The position numbers and the translations under genes are program-made. The notes beneath the pieces are model-generated. The model searched no databases. It was not told the DNA's origin and saw only the letters and a list, made by a program, of their open reading frames with translations. Positions 38,511 through 49,316 of a stretch of DNA of 64,000 bases are shown here, piece by piece. Source of the DNA: Proales similis (lineage: Eukaryota > Rotifera > Eurotatoria > Ploima > Proalidae); the NCBI GenBank assembly GCA_019059635.1, contig JAGVRJ010000002.1, positions 2,976,001-3,040,000 on the forward strand. Reading direction: 5' to 3'. Positions within the stretch are counted from its first letter, which is position 1, and the number at the start of each line of letters is the position of its first letter.

Positions 38511-39839
38511 TCACCAATAATTTTGATCGTCAATGATGCCGAGTTGGATGGCGAGCTTCCTGAACTTGGCGCTCACCTCCTCCTGCATCAGGTTAAAGCA
38601 CATGGCAATCAACGACAGGCCCATCAAAAGATAGAGCGAACATCCAACTAGCTTCAGCTCTGCTTGGGTGTCGGTGTCGCTGATCGAATTGCCAGGCACC
38701 AGGTCGCCAAGGCCAATGGTGCTAAGTGTAATAAAGCAAAAGTAAACTCCGTCCAGCATGGTCCAGTTCTCAAGAGTCTTGAACAAAAAGCCACCCATCA
38801 AGATGTAGCTGCTGAGAATGAATAAAGTTATGCTGATCGGCACAGTGATCTTTTTGTAGTCAGTCACGACACTCTCCTCGAACAAATCGATTAGCTCGGC
38901 TTCGATGGGCGATTTTGCATATGCCTTATCGTCTCCTTTGAACTTGGTCTTCTTTTCATTTTCTCCTACGCCTTGGCTATCTGCAGTCTCATCGGCGCCT
39001 GTCTGGTCCATTGAGAGGCTCCTAGCCAGGGCGATCTCACGATGATTCATCTTAAGCGGCACAGAAGGACTCGTTTTGAGGCCAGCATTAGCCAAGGCAG
39101 CGTAGGCTTTGGGCCCGCCTTGGGTCAGCGAGAGGGCTTTGGCTCTCATGTTGCGTCTTTTAACGTAGTTGCAATAGCCACAGCAGACACGAGCGTATAA
39201 AAACCTAAACAAGTTGGCCATTGTAGTGCCCAGATTGGCATAGCACAAGAGCATCATGGGCATTCCGACAATTGCGTATAATATTGTGGCTATTTTGCCA
39301 GTATCAGTTTCACAAGTTATGTGGCCGTAGCCGATCGAGGTCACAATTGTGACAGCGTACAGAATGGAGCCGGGCAAAGTCCATTTGGTGTTTGTCTGAT
39401 TTGAATCGCCCTTGTAGCCGTCGTTGACCGCTTCGGTCAAATTCTTCTGGTACTCGAGCAGCTGCGATTTTAGTTTGGAAGTGTAGTTTTTCTCGTGGAA
39501 GACGAGCTCATATTTAGTCATATTCCAAATGGCAAACACCAAATTTTCAGTGTGAGTGTCGACCACGTTGTTGATGAGAGTCTTGTTTCTGGCCTTGGCT
39601 TCTTCGTGGCTGCCTTCGATTGATTTGAATAAAAAGCCGCCAAGGACTACATAGCCGACAACCGCAATGCAAAGGCCAACGCGCGAGAACAAGAACGCTG
39701 TGAGCTTCTTGAGAGCGTTCTTGAACTGTTGAAATCGTATCGACGCCTTTGTCATATGCGATCTATCTCCTCCTCCGCCGCCGCCGACGTTTTCTTTTTC
39801 TTTTTTGCTCTTAGTTTTGCGAAAGCGAAATATGAACAT
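38511..39839 (-). CDS. two-pore-domain (K2P/TWK-type) potassium channel
   Basis: A leak potassium channel that sets resting membrane potential. The single exon encodes 442 residues with the full K2P plan. After a basic, glycine-rich N-terminus comes M1 (VGLCIAVVGYVVLGGFLF), then a long extracellular cap with N-glycosylation sites (NKT, NMT, NYT). The first pore helix and filter are TSIGYGH, followed by M2 (ILYAIVGMPMMLLCYANLG). A large cytoplasmic loop of about 110 residues precedes M3 (SITLFILSSYILMGGFLFK), the second filter TIGLGD, and M4 (GCSLYLLMGLSLIAMCFNL), with a short C-terminus ending DDQNYW. Filter 2 carries Leu instead of Phe/Tyr, which is normal for K2P. The GMPMMLLCYANLG segment recalls invertebrate TWK channels. 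The lack of introns is unusual beside its neighbours. Confidence 0.93.
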   Translation of the reverse strand: MFIFRFRKTKSKKEKENVGGGGGGDRSHMTKASIRFQQFKNALKKLTAFLFSRVGLCIAVVGYVVLGGFLFKSIEGSHEEAKARNKTLINNVVDTHTENLVFAIWNMTKYELVFHEKNYTSKLKSQLLEYQKNLTEAVNDGYKGDSNQTNTKWTLPGSILYAVTIVTSIGYGHITCETDTGKIATILYAIVGMPMMLLCYANLGTTMANLFRFLYARVCCGYCNYVKRRNMRAKALSLTQGGPKAYAALANAGLKTSPSVPLKMNHREIALARSLSMDQTGADETADSQGVGENEKKTKFKGDDKAYAKSPIEAELIDLFEESVVTDYKKITVPISITLFILSSYILMGGFLFKTLENWTMLDGVYFCFITLSTIGLGDLVPGNSISDTDTQAELKLVGCSLYLLMGLSLIAMCFNLMQEEVSAKFRKLAIQLGIIDDQNYW

Positions 39840-41736
39840 GATGATATCGACAACTTAGAAAGGCACTTAAAAGTCGGCCGGTATAAACAAACATCAATCA
39901 AAGCGAATCGACTTCTGTTACTGATGGCTGCGGTCCTAACCAATGTTGATCTCAATCGCTGACGTAGAACTTAACGAGCAACCCGAGTGGTTTGTATGAA
40001 ATTCGATTCAATCGATGCAACCACTGCTGCCTTTTCTTCTTCTCTTGGTGCTGCTCTTGCTGGCGCTGGTTGTGCTACTGGTTTGGATGTTGATGATAGA
40101 ATATCCTTTTCTAGTGCTGCGTTTGCCTGAGAACGAGAATAGATGCGATCCGATCTGATTAATCAAGCCTGCGTAACTCTGGCCCGCTCGTTTGGCCTCG
40201 TCTAAATCATCACCGAAATTTATTCGACGCGAACTGCTCTATTGATCTATAGGTGCTGATGTTTTATCCGGTATTTTAATATTTATTTTTATAGCTGAAG
40301 ATTAAGCAAACAGTGAAGGGCACCCGATCGCAACGCGAATCCAATACAATAGCAAATTGCACGCGCGATTTGTATCGAAATTTCTTGCCCACTACGGTCG
40401 GGCTCTATGTTTTCATAAATGTGTTCTCCTTTCCTAATTAATCTAAATTGAACGTGAGATAATCATTTAGAGCGAAAAATATTCGCAAGACATTTTAGTT
40501 TTCCTCAGCTCTAATTGAAATAGCGCAAATATTTGCCACATCGGCATCGTTTAACTCCCTATTACACAATTTCATTAACGAGCCGAAAAACAAGCGGGCA
40601 AGCAGACACGACCATCACTACTCTCCAATTTCTGGCTCATTCTGGAATACGGCTGGTTTGAGCCGTTTCGCAATCTGTTCGACTTTCTCTTGGGCGATCG
40701 TTGCGTTTGTGTTCGGTTCTTGTTTTGCTCCAGCTAGCTCGTTCCAGCTAGCTGCTTTCCGTATCTCAATAATGCAAAGCTAGCTGGCTTTGACCTGATG
40801 GTTTTATAAGCAACAGTGATTGATTACGTCAGGTACTGAGGCAAATTAAGAAGAAGAAAGAATGGCCAATTAGTTTACTGGCCGTCGATGATTACGTGGC
40901 CAGGTATGCGGGCTTGAAGGGAGGAGCACATGGGTGTGTTGGCTTTGAAATATTTTTTTGCCTGCCGCCTGCGTGCTTGGTTCTATCGGCCTCTGATCAT
41001 TTGGCATCGAAAGCAAAGAAAGCGTTAAAATAAACATTTCAAGAATGATGAACGCAAATTTGCTCGTTGATTGTAAATACAATTAGTGGGCAATCAGTTG
41101 GAAGCTGGTCGTTTCTCGTTGTAAATAAAAAAGCAAAGAGAGCGAGAGAGAGAGGGGCAGAAATGGGCTAAGAAAAAGAACAAGAAGAAAAAGTTTAGAA
41201 GTGAATTTATCGTTCGAAGCTAAATGATTGCAGATTATGTTAATTAAACTTTAACGCCACTCGATGGCTAGCGATTAGGCCCCTGTTGATCATCATCATC
41301 ATCATCCAGAAGATTTAGTTTCTGCCTACACTGAGAATAAATAAGCAAAGTTAGAGGGCAAGAGTGGGTACTACAGTCATATTCTTGCATTTCCATCGTT
41401 CTAACCGAATCGTCGGTGCACCGAGGCCAAATTCAGATGCGCCCGCTCTACCAGATGATTAAATCAAGCCAATGTTTGGCTTATTTTTCTTGATCGTTCA
41501 CATTCAATTTGGTTTTTTACCATCAAATTCTCGTTTATTGAATTCTACGGCACAGATCTGGATGCCAGTTGGGCGCCAAATGATTTTGGCCAAACCGCTC
41601 GAATGATAAGCTTTTAAAAGTGAGCAGGCAACCTCTTGTTCGCACAATGGTGATTCACGAGTGTGAAATAAAAAGCCAAGAATTGTTTATTTTTTTTCAA
41701 CAAGAAAACAGACGAACGAGAGTAAAGCTGAACATT
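39840..41736. other. intergenic region upstream of the K2P channel
   Basis: About 1.9 kb, AT-rich in places, with a GA run near 41140-41155 and an ATC run near 41288-41303. No exon with family resemblance or matching phases was found. It likely includes the K2P promoter and the FAM50 3' UTR. Confidence 0.55.
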
Positions 41737-42964
41737 TCAGCCCTTCATCGAATAGGGCTTATCCCATTTCTTTTCAGGATCGTAGGGCTCCCAGCGGCTG
41801 GCCGGAAATATGTGCTTATGCCGCTCATACCAGCTGCGAAGGACCACTTTGCCCGCGTGCGACTCTTCTTTTTCGATGGTGGCGTCGTTCTGAATTCGAA
41901 TATCATCGTAGCAGTCGAATTTGAACAGCGGACCGGACTTGCCGCGTGCTTTGGTCACAATCAAGTCGTAGAAGCTGTAATGGTGCGGCACAATTATGTC
42001 CTCTTTGACGTACATAAGCTGATCGACGCTGGCCGATTTAAGCTCATTGAACTGATTCTCGGCTCTCAGCTGCTCCATGCATCTGTAGAGCATTTGTTGG
42101 ATCGTGTTGCCTTTTTTCATTGCCACTGTTCGTCGATGCCCTGTTCCGTCCCAGTAAGAATAGACTATTTCGATATCCTCGTTTTTCAGTTGCTCCTGTC
42201 TTTCTACCCATTCTTGTCGCAGTTTCTCTCTGAACAATCGCAAACAAGTTCAAACAAGAGAAGCAGACCGCTTGATATGGTGGATACTTGCCGAAGAAGC
42301 TCTTCTTCTAGCTCGCGCTCTTTGTCGGGCAAGAAACTTGTGTCCACGTTCGGATTCTTGCCCAGGCGTTTTTTGCTCGACACTCTCGACTGCTCATTTG
42401 AGTCTTGACTTGAGCAAGAATTTTCATTCTGTATCGAGGCCTCTTCAACAGGGGCTGGAGCAGTTTGATTTGAAAAATAAATTCTGAAAACAATAAGAGA
42501 TGATCGGTTTGCCTACGTGTAATCTCTTGCGAACACTTTGGGTTCGATGATGACTCAACAGCGGGCGCTTCTGCGTCTTTTTCATTTTCGTCGTCCTCAT
42601 CAAACTCGTCGGCAAACGAGAGCTTTGAGATCTGCGTCTTTTGCATTTCTTTTTTCTTTTGCCGCTCCTTTTCCTCCTCCAAAATGGCCTTTCTCTCCTG
42701 CGCCAGCTCTTGCTCGCGTTTTTGAATGAGCTGTTCGCGTTTCTTCTTCATGTCCTCTAGTGTGACCAAGCCGATCGTGTCCGTTTTCAACAGCTGCTCC
42801 ACCGCGTCGTAGTGGGCTTTGAATTTGTTGTCTATGCTCGTCATTTTGCTGTCTTGTTCAATGCGCTTCTTTTTGAGCTCGAGCTCTTCTTGCTCGATCT
42901 GACGCTTTTTCATCAACTGGAGCGCCCGGGCTCCTTCGCTGTTATTGCCTTTGTAGAACGCCAT
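41737..42964 (-). CDS. FAM50: FAM50/XAP5 family spliceosome-associated nuclear protein
   Basis: FAM50/XAP5 proteins are nuclear, associate with the late spliceosome and are highly conserved. Exon 1 (start 42964) reads [20 protein letters not shown] and a charged helix, then an acidic stretch ([15 protein letters not shown]). The middle exon gives [20 protein letters not shown], matching the family core. The final exon begins near 42240 and carries [55 protein letters not shown] and the C-terminal [20 protein letters not shown] plus [11 protein letters not shown]. These are near-identical to the family's XAP5 domain. The gene is complete, about 340 residues. The exact splice sites of the middle exon are approximate. 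Confidence 0.93.
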
Positions 42965-43162
42965 TTACCTTCTGAACGATGTTATTGTTATTTTTAACAC
43001 AACGGCAAAATGATTGTCGCGTCTCTACTCACGACATGGCCGATCAGATACGGTCAAAGCCCAACACTCGAAGAAATTTTATTATTTTTTTAATTCGAAA
43101 GAAAATCAAAAGCAGAAATTAATGAGCAACCGTTGGAAAGAAGCGAAAACAACAGCTCTCAT

Positions 43163-44347
43163 TTATCGATTGTTACTCGTGGACGATGACGAGAGTCGAG
43201 GCTTGGGAATGCGATTTAGAATGTCTTTGATTAGATCGCGTTCGTCACTGCTCTTCCATGTCTCGTAGAATGTGAGCAGATTCTTGGCGATCTGAATAAT
43301 CTATCGAAGGCGTTGTGTGTCGGTGAAAACAAGTAAAAGCAGCAAAGTATCACCTCAAACTCACCTTTTCCATGTCCACGTTGAGCTCGGCGAACCACTG
43401 CTTGGCGTCTTTTTTGTTTATGACGCATGAGAGGTGAAGACAAGCGAGTGCGACTAGCGACGGAGGGTATAAAAGACACAAGTCGGTTTTGTAGGTGTCG
43501 TTGACAAAGCGCCAAGCGTAGTGAAGAATTGCGTTGTCGTCTGGACAGAGATCGGCAGCGAATTGGATCAGCGGCCGGTACGGGTGATAGAGAATCAAGC
43601 AGCAGTCCTTGGATTTCTTTAGTCAAACTCACGCATTAGAACAGTCTCAGCTTGGTTACCATCACTTCAAGCAGGTAAAATTCGCATTCCCAAATGTGCT
43701 GGATTTTGTACGGATACTCTTGGGGATAGAGATAGGAGTATTTGGTTTTCACTAAACGCCAGGGTTATGCTAAATGCTCAAATCGTGTCGGTCAAGTGAA
43801 ATGCTTACGAAGCGAGGCTGCAGTCGTGGCAAATCTTTGCTGAGAATGAAGACCAAATTCCTGGCAACGTTGAGCTTGATTAATTCTAAAAGCGACCTGA
43901 GCGAGTCGACCAGTCGTTCATACCTCTACTTTGGTGGCCAGAAACAGACAGGTGGGCGCCAGCAAAAACGGATCAATGCACTTGATCGAATAGCGCGAGT
44001 AGAATCGTCGGAAGTAAACTATTCCGCTGGCGATTACTTGCTGTCTTAGGCGCAGCTGCTCGCCAAGTGTCTGCATAACTTGATTTCAGACCTTGTTGGT
44101 CAGGAGTTGTTCGCTCTGGTCAACAATAAGAAGCTTACAGTTGGTGAAAAAAACCATCAGCTTGAAGTATTCATCCTCCTTTAGATTGTAGGTTTGAAGG
44201 TCCTTTATTCGATTGATCATTATGTCCTGCGGTTCTAGAAGCCATTGTTGACTGCGTGATGTCAAGTCTTTTGAGCTGATAGTGCCAACAACTGGTCAAG
44301 AGAGCGTCAACTTACTAGTGTGAGCTTTTCCAAAAATTGCCGGACAT
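43163..44347 (-). CDS. CCNC: cyclin C, Mediator kinase-module cyclin
   Basis: Cyclin C pairs with CDK8/19 in the Mediator kinase module. The start at 44347 gives MSGNFWKSSHY, the cyclin C N-terminus, ending at a GTAAG donor. The next exon supplies QQWLLEPQDIMINRIKDLQT and YNLKEDEYFK. Downstream exons include a helix starting LRLRQQVIASG that leads to the YYSRYS-type stretch, then the second cyclin box: LILYHPYRPLIQFAADLCPD, AWRFVNDTYKTDLCLLYPPS, VALACLHLSCVINKKDAKQW and FAELNVDMEK. The last exon ends LIKDILNRIPKPRLSSSSTS and NNR, with the stop at 43163. The second half closely matches the family. Exon limits between 43640 and 44150 were not all resolved. Confidence 0.9.
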
Positions 44348-44747
44348 TGGACTAGAGTGCTAAATTGAATGTTGGCCGCCGTCAAGTCTTGCTCGAGGAG
44401 CTGTCGCTCTTCTAACTAATTATGCAAACAGCGCTGCGTCAAGAAGCGCACATTTTGTCCGAGTTCATCTAACCTCTCAAAGTGAACTCGAGTCAGAGCC
44501 GAGTTCAAAGTTTCCGCTCATTATTCAAACAGAGCCGACTTATCTCAAGCAAAACGAAAGCAGCCAGAACTGCTCAATTCATTTCGGAAATCATAAAAAA
44601 TAAAAGTAAAAAAGGTCAAGTTGGATCGATTCATTCTCGGCTCTCATTGTGTAAATTAAAATTTTTTATGAGCGAATGCAAAATAATTCCTTCTTGACGT
44701 TTCATTCGCAGTCACAATTAGCATCTGACCGACTGCGAGCGAGCACG
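44348..44747. promoter_or_regulatory. shared divergent 5' region of cyclin C and PICK1
   Basis: 400 bp between two start codons that face away from each other, presumably carrying both core promoters. No named motif was recognised. A short open frame on the minus strand just before the cyclin C start is noted among the rejected items. Confidence 0.5.
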
Positions 44748-46522
44748 ATGGAGTTTGCCGAAATGGAGGAGGATACTTTGTAGGTGTTTTGGTCGCGCTA
44801 TCAGACGCGGCTCCAACTCACGCATGTTCTGAAGGGGAATGAGAATCACTACCGGAAGCTGTAAACTTGTCAAAGACGAAAAGAACATGGTCGGCATAAG
44901 CATCGGAGGAGGCGCGCCCTTCTGCCCTTGCTTGTACGTCGTACAGGTGTTTGACAACACTCCGGCCGCTCTGGACGGATCTCTTCAAGCTGGTTGGCAC
45001 ATCATGTCTCCAGAATGTGTCGTCTAAATACGATTAACAATTTCTGATTATAGGCGACGAGATTGTTGGTGTGAACAACAAGTCAGTAAAGGGCAAGACC
45101 AAAGTGGAAGTTGCCAAATTAATTCAAAATGAGAATGTGAGTAGCACGGCCTTGAGGATTTCTACACCCAAACTGAACCGATCTCAGAACGAAGTGATTA
45201 TCAACTACAACAAGCTTCACGCTGATCCAAAGCAGGGAAAGTCGTTGGACATCAGTAAGTGCTTGGAGACGAGAGTCGATTTAGTTCGACGAGCAGCAAT
45301 AAGGTTTTTTTAGTTCTGAAGAAGGCCAAACATCGAGTCGTTGAGAACATGAGCTCGGACACAGCAGACGCTCTTGGACTTAGCCGCGCGATTCTGTGCA
45401 ACGGTGCGCCTTTTACTTTAATGCTCAAGTGAATTAAGCTGATTGCAATTGCCCAAATGTCTTTTAGATAGTCTGCTCAAGAAATTTGACGAGCTCGATC
45501 GCACTAGTCAGCTTTACAAGGGCCTGATCAATCACACGAAAATATTGCTCAAGTCGATATTCGAAATGTCGAGCACTCACAAGGCGTTCGGTGACATATT
45601 CGCCTCGATCGGCGCCAGAGAGCAGCACCAGCGGGCGAGCGAGACATTTTTCACATTTGGCGAGTCACACCGACAAATGGACAAATACGCCCACGAGCTC
45701 TTGAAGACAATAAAGCCGGTAAGAGCAGAGTTGACTGCCTAACCAGATCAAAGACTAAACTTGACCAAGATGATAAGCGACTTGAACACTTATTTGAACA
45801 AAGCCATTCCGGACACTCGTCTTACCATTCAGAAGTACGCAGACGTCAAGTTCGAGTATCTGGTAGCTTCAACCGATTTTTAACTTCAACGCCCCAGCAA
45901 GTTCTAACTTGCCGTCAAGTCCTATTGCCTCAAAGTAAAAGAAATGGACGACGAAGAGCAGCAATTCAACTCGATAAATGAGCCGCTGTATAGAGTTGAG
46001 ACAGGCAACTACGAATACAGGTAAGAGGCGATTAAGCCGGGCTCCAAAATAAAACAGCAAACTTGAGCAACTTTAATTCAGACTTGTGCTGCGTTGTCGT
46101 CAGTTGGCCAGGGAACAATTCGCAAAGAAAAGACAAGACGTGTTGGTCAAGATTGAACTTCTGGACCAGAAGCACGGTAATTGAGACAATCGAATCGATT
46201 CCCGTCAAACAGATGACTTGATCAGAAAATATCCTTAGTGCAAGATATCGTCTTTCAGCTTCATCGTTTCATAACTGCAATGAGCAAGTATCACACGGAC
46301 TGCTTTGAGTCGTTGGAAAAGATCTCGGGAATATTTCCGATCGAGGTCGACCTGCCCGAAATGTACGAGAGCTGTCAACAGTTCACCACCGGCTTTGATG
46401 AAGACCCAGAGGACGAGGACGATTTGGCCGAGCATGCCGACGAGCCTGCGCTGTTGTTTGGCTCTGCTGAAAAGAAAGAAGACAATCTCACTGAAAAGCT
46501 AATCGATCTCTCTTTCAACTAG
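44748..46522 (+). CDS. PICK1: PICK1, PDZ + BAR domain trafficking protein
   Basis: PICK1 binds receptor, transporter and PKC C-termini through its PDZ domain and curves membranes with its BAR domain, controlling surface levels of synaptic receptors. Exon 1 (44748) reads MEFAEMEEDT. The next exon gives the PDZ core NMVGISIGGGAPFCPCLYVV and QVFDNTPAALDGSLQAG, spliced to DEIVGVNNKSVKGKTKVEVA. Then come YNKLHADPKQGKSLDI, MSSDTADALGLSRAILCN and the BAR helices (LLKKFDELDRTSQLYKGLIN; HKAFGDIFASIGAREQHQRA; DLNTYLNKAIPDTRLTIQKY; EPLYRVETGNYEYR; VQDIVFQLHRFITAMSKYHT; IFPIEVDLP). The C-terminal tail is acidic (DEDPEDEDDLAEHADE). Strong end-to-end family match across at least eight short exons. The tail is shorter and different from vertebrates, as often seen. 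Confidence 0.95.
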
Positions 46523-46670
46523 ATCCAATTCATCCATTGTCTCAAGTGTTTGCGTTCAATGTTATTAGACAGAGCCAGTTTTCAGTTTTTAGTCAGAAGC
46601 GTCGCTGCGTCAAGCAGACGAATAAATCTCATTAAAGCGTCAAGATCTGCGACAATTTGTTTATTCAATT

Positions 46671-48637
46671 CTAAATCCGCAGTATATCGGACACGTCTGG
46701 GTCAAAGTGATTTGGTTGCTCTGGTAGGAGAGCGAGCTCGAAGTTGAGCGCCGAGTTGGGCGTCGATTTTTTCTCGTCAAACTCGAGCTCAATCATCTAA
46801 ATGAGTAGACTATTGAGTAGAAGAATGAGAAAACAGAGCGAAATGAGATTCACCTCTTCGTATGAGTTGGTTTCAAATGCGTCGTCGAGCATGAACTCTT
46901 TGCCGGTCAGATTGCTCAATTTTTCACTCTCTTTCGACACATGTGGGTTGTAATGCATTTTCAAAGTCTGCAATGTTGTGAGTTGTTTCAGAATGAGTTG
47001 ATTAAAATGACCATGATGAATATTTTGGACACTGAAGCTGCTCACCTTTATCTCCCACAAGCAGCTTTTTATTGCCGCACATTCGTCGAAATTCTCGCAC
47101 TCGAAATCAAACGGATCGCCTTAATCGATTGTTTGTTGTGAGTTAAGGTATTCAAGTACGAGATCAGCATTATTCACCTGAGAGCTTGGCATTCGAGGTG
47201 TTGTGAATGAGGATTTTACAATTTTTGTGTCTGATCAGCAGATTGAAAATGAAGAGCGAAAGGAAACGAGAATCGCCTGGCGAACAAGTCAACGTCAAGC
47301 GCGCCAGTTTTTTAACGAACGCAGCCACTAGTTTGGACGAAAGATGCCTGCAATTGAGTATTTTTAAAAAACTGCGCAATACGCCCGGGCGCGATAAAGC
47401 AGATGGATTACGAAGAAAGCAAGAAGACATCGAGCAGCTGTAAGAATCGATCCTTGTGCTTGCTTCGGAAGAGACTCGAGTCGAGGAGTGAATAGACTTT
47501 CTGGTAAAAGTTGGGATATTCTCTTTGACAAAGAGTGAGCAATTCAATAGAATCGGCAAGTATGAAACGAGTCTCACAGGTTGTATCGGCTGATGAGGAC
47601 AAATAGTCCGTTGAGTGCGAGCATGCTTACTACTCCGCCAATATTGTAAGATTGAGTGAGAAAGTCGGCCATCATCAGTGGATTAGACATCTTGGGCAAT
47701 AGCTTATCCGGCAGCTTGTTCAATATTCTTCGGTAGAGCGCTACACTAAGCTTGAAAATCGATGTCCATCAAGTTTTATCGCCTCGAATGTGTTTGATCA
47801 GCTCAGCAACTTGCCTGCTTGCGAAGTAATAGGACCAGACAATCGTTGAATAGCTTTCGATGAGCATCCACTGACAGGATTTTTGAATTTCCGACCAGAA
47901 ATTCTTCAAAAACTTAACTGATTCGAAACGCCAAGTTCAGTCTCGAATGTTCTACCTGATTTAAGCGCAAATAGCTGACTCGAAACTTGGGCCTGCTTCT
48001 TATCGTTTTCAACTGATTGTTCAGACTTGACGGTCGTGCTTTCTTCTTTGGTCAGACCTGGCATTTCGAAAAAAAGCTTGAGCAAGTTTTCCAACAGTCT
48101 AGGTTCATCCTTTTTAAACTAATTCAAGCGTGATCGACTAAAAGACAAAACGAAAAGTGTGTTACTTGTGCGTGCTCAAGTCTAACGAGAAAATGTCTCA
48201 AGAAAAAGTAGCGAATATCACTATAGCTTAAGTAGAAGATGGCCGAATGGACGAGTTTAGGGCTCAAGTTGGAGACCAGGAGGTTTTCGAATATTTCCTT
48301 CAGTAAGATGAAGACGAAGCGCTTAATTGCAGTAGCTAGCTCCACTCACCGCTAAAAATTCCAAAGGAATTAACGAGGCCTTGGTGCCTGGCTGGGTCTT
48401 TTCTTTCAAATCGGGCGAATCAAGTTTATGATTTAAATGTTGAGACAAGTTCTGGTTACGCATTCGAAGTTTAGTTTCATTTTTGAGCCGTTTGAATTGA
48501 GTTTTCAGGGCAGCAACCTTTTTCTTTCAACTTGCGTTCAAATCCACATGTTCAAGTTGAATCCAAGCAACTTAACTTACTTGACTCTTCAGACCTTCTT
48601 GTTTACGTGCGATCTTACTCGACCGTTCGGACGTCAT
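46671..48637 (-). CDS. NOC4L: nucleolar complex protein 4 homologue (NOC4L)
   Basis: NOC4 acts with NOP14 in small ribosomal subunit maturation and export. The C-terminal half is clear: EYPNFYQKVYSLLDSSLFRS, FLQLLDVFLLSS, LVAAFVKKLARLTLTCSPGD, LFIFNLLIRHKNCKILIHN, CLWEIKTLKMHYNPHVSKES and the final MIELEFDEKKSTPNSALNFE, ending near ILRI at 46671. The family CBF/MAK21-type region is thus intact. The N-terminal half is more divergent but keeps the order, with SLIPLEFLA spliced to EIFENLLVSNLSPKLVHSAI and LSYSDIRYFFLRHFLV. I chose the ATG at 48637 (MTSERSSKIARKQEGLKSQ), but the frame stays open upstream to an AG near 48664, so an earlier exon is possible. An AATAAA follows the stop by about 6 nt. 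Confidence 0.82.
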
Positions 48638-48784
48638 TTCGTCGAGAATTTGAATGATTTTAAAATTATCTAAAAGAATAACGTGCTTATATTTTTAGCG
48701 AATCGTATGGGCTCTACGACTTGCCACATTCCCAAGTTTACATTCAATTAATAAGTGAAAATACCAAATAATTAAATGAGCTCT

Positions 48785-49216
48785 TTATTCTGAAGTCAAC
48801 TCCTGCGCCCTATACTGTTTGGGAATCGCCTTCTGTGACTGTAAATAGGAAATTAATGCAGTGCCTTCAAACAACATTAACTATCCTTTCTCGTTGAGTT
48901 ATCTTGAATCTTGGCAATCGGCTCATTAAACTGGCCGCATATTTGAAACTTTTTAAACGATTTTAACTATGAGCCAGATGCTAGATGCTTCCTTGCTGGA
49001 ATTCAAAGTTTCAATTAAAAGCCAGTAAGAGGCGAAAGGATGATTGCAGGATTAGGAAATGCTTACGGAGCTATACGCGTTGTAAAGAAAGAATTGTGCT
49101 TAGAAGCAGCGATATGATTGATGAGTCTTAATATTATGCTAGATAGCTTGATAAACAGTGCCGGTAGTGTTCTCTGAACGTAGACAAGTCCACAAGACCC
49201 GTTTGTTGCTGAATCC
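48785..49216 (-). CDS. possible small gene, 3' part, product unknown
   Basis: Three exons join in phase on the minus strand. Exon A (49067-49216) reads through RTLPALFIKLSSIILRLINH and ends TTRIAP at a GTAAGC donor in phase 2. Exon B (48882-48948) adds FKYAASLMSRLPRFKITQRE and RI, ending at a weaker GTTAAT donor. Exon C (48785-48838), after TATTTACAG, gives SQKAIPKQYRAQELTSE and a stop that overlaps an AATAAA. No start codon is visible; an upstream exon would overlap the PACS 5' end on the other strand. I do not recognise the protein. Phase agreement and the poly(A) signal support it, while the missing start and weak second donor count against it. Confidence 0.3.
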
Positions 49217-49316
49217 CTAAAGATTGTGATTTACTGATTTGATTTTTTTCTCAGCAAGAGAAGAGCTCCAAGACGGAGAAAGGCGGATCAAATTGCCGGT
49301 GGAACATTGAGGGCAA

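Noticed and set aside
41620-42408. 262-residue plus-strand ORF
   Set aside because: Antisense shadow of the FAM50 exons.
44340-44440. Minus-strand frame reading LEERQLLEQDLTAANIQFST just before and across the cyclin C start
   Set aside because: It overlaps the clear MSGNFWKSSHY start of cyclin C in another frame and has no exon partners; most likely chance reading of the 5' UTR.
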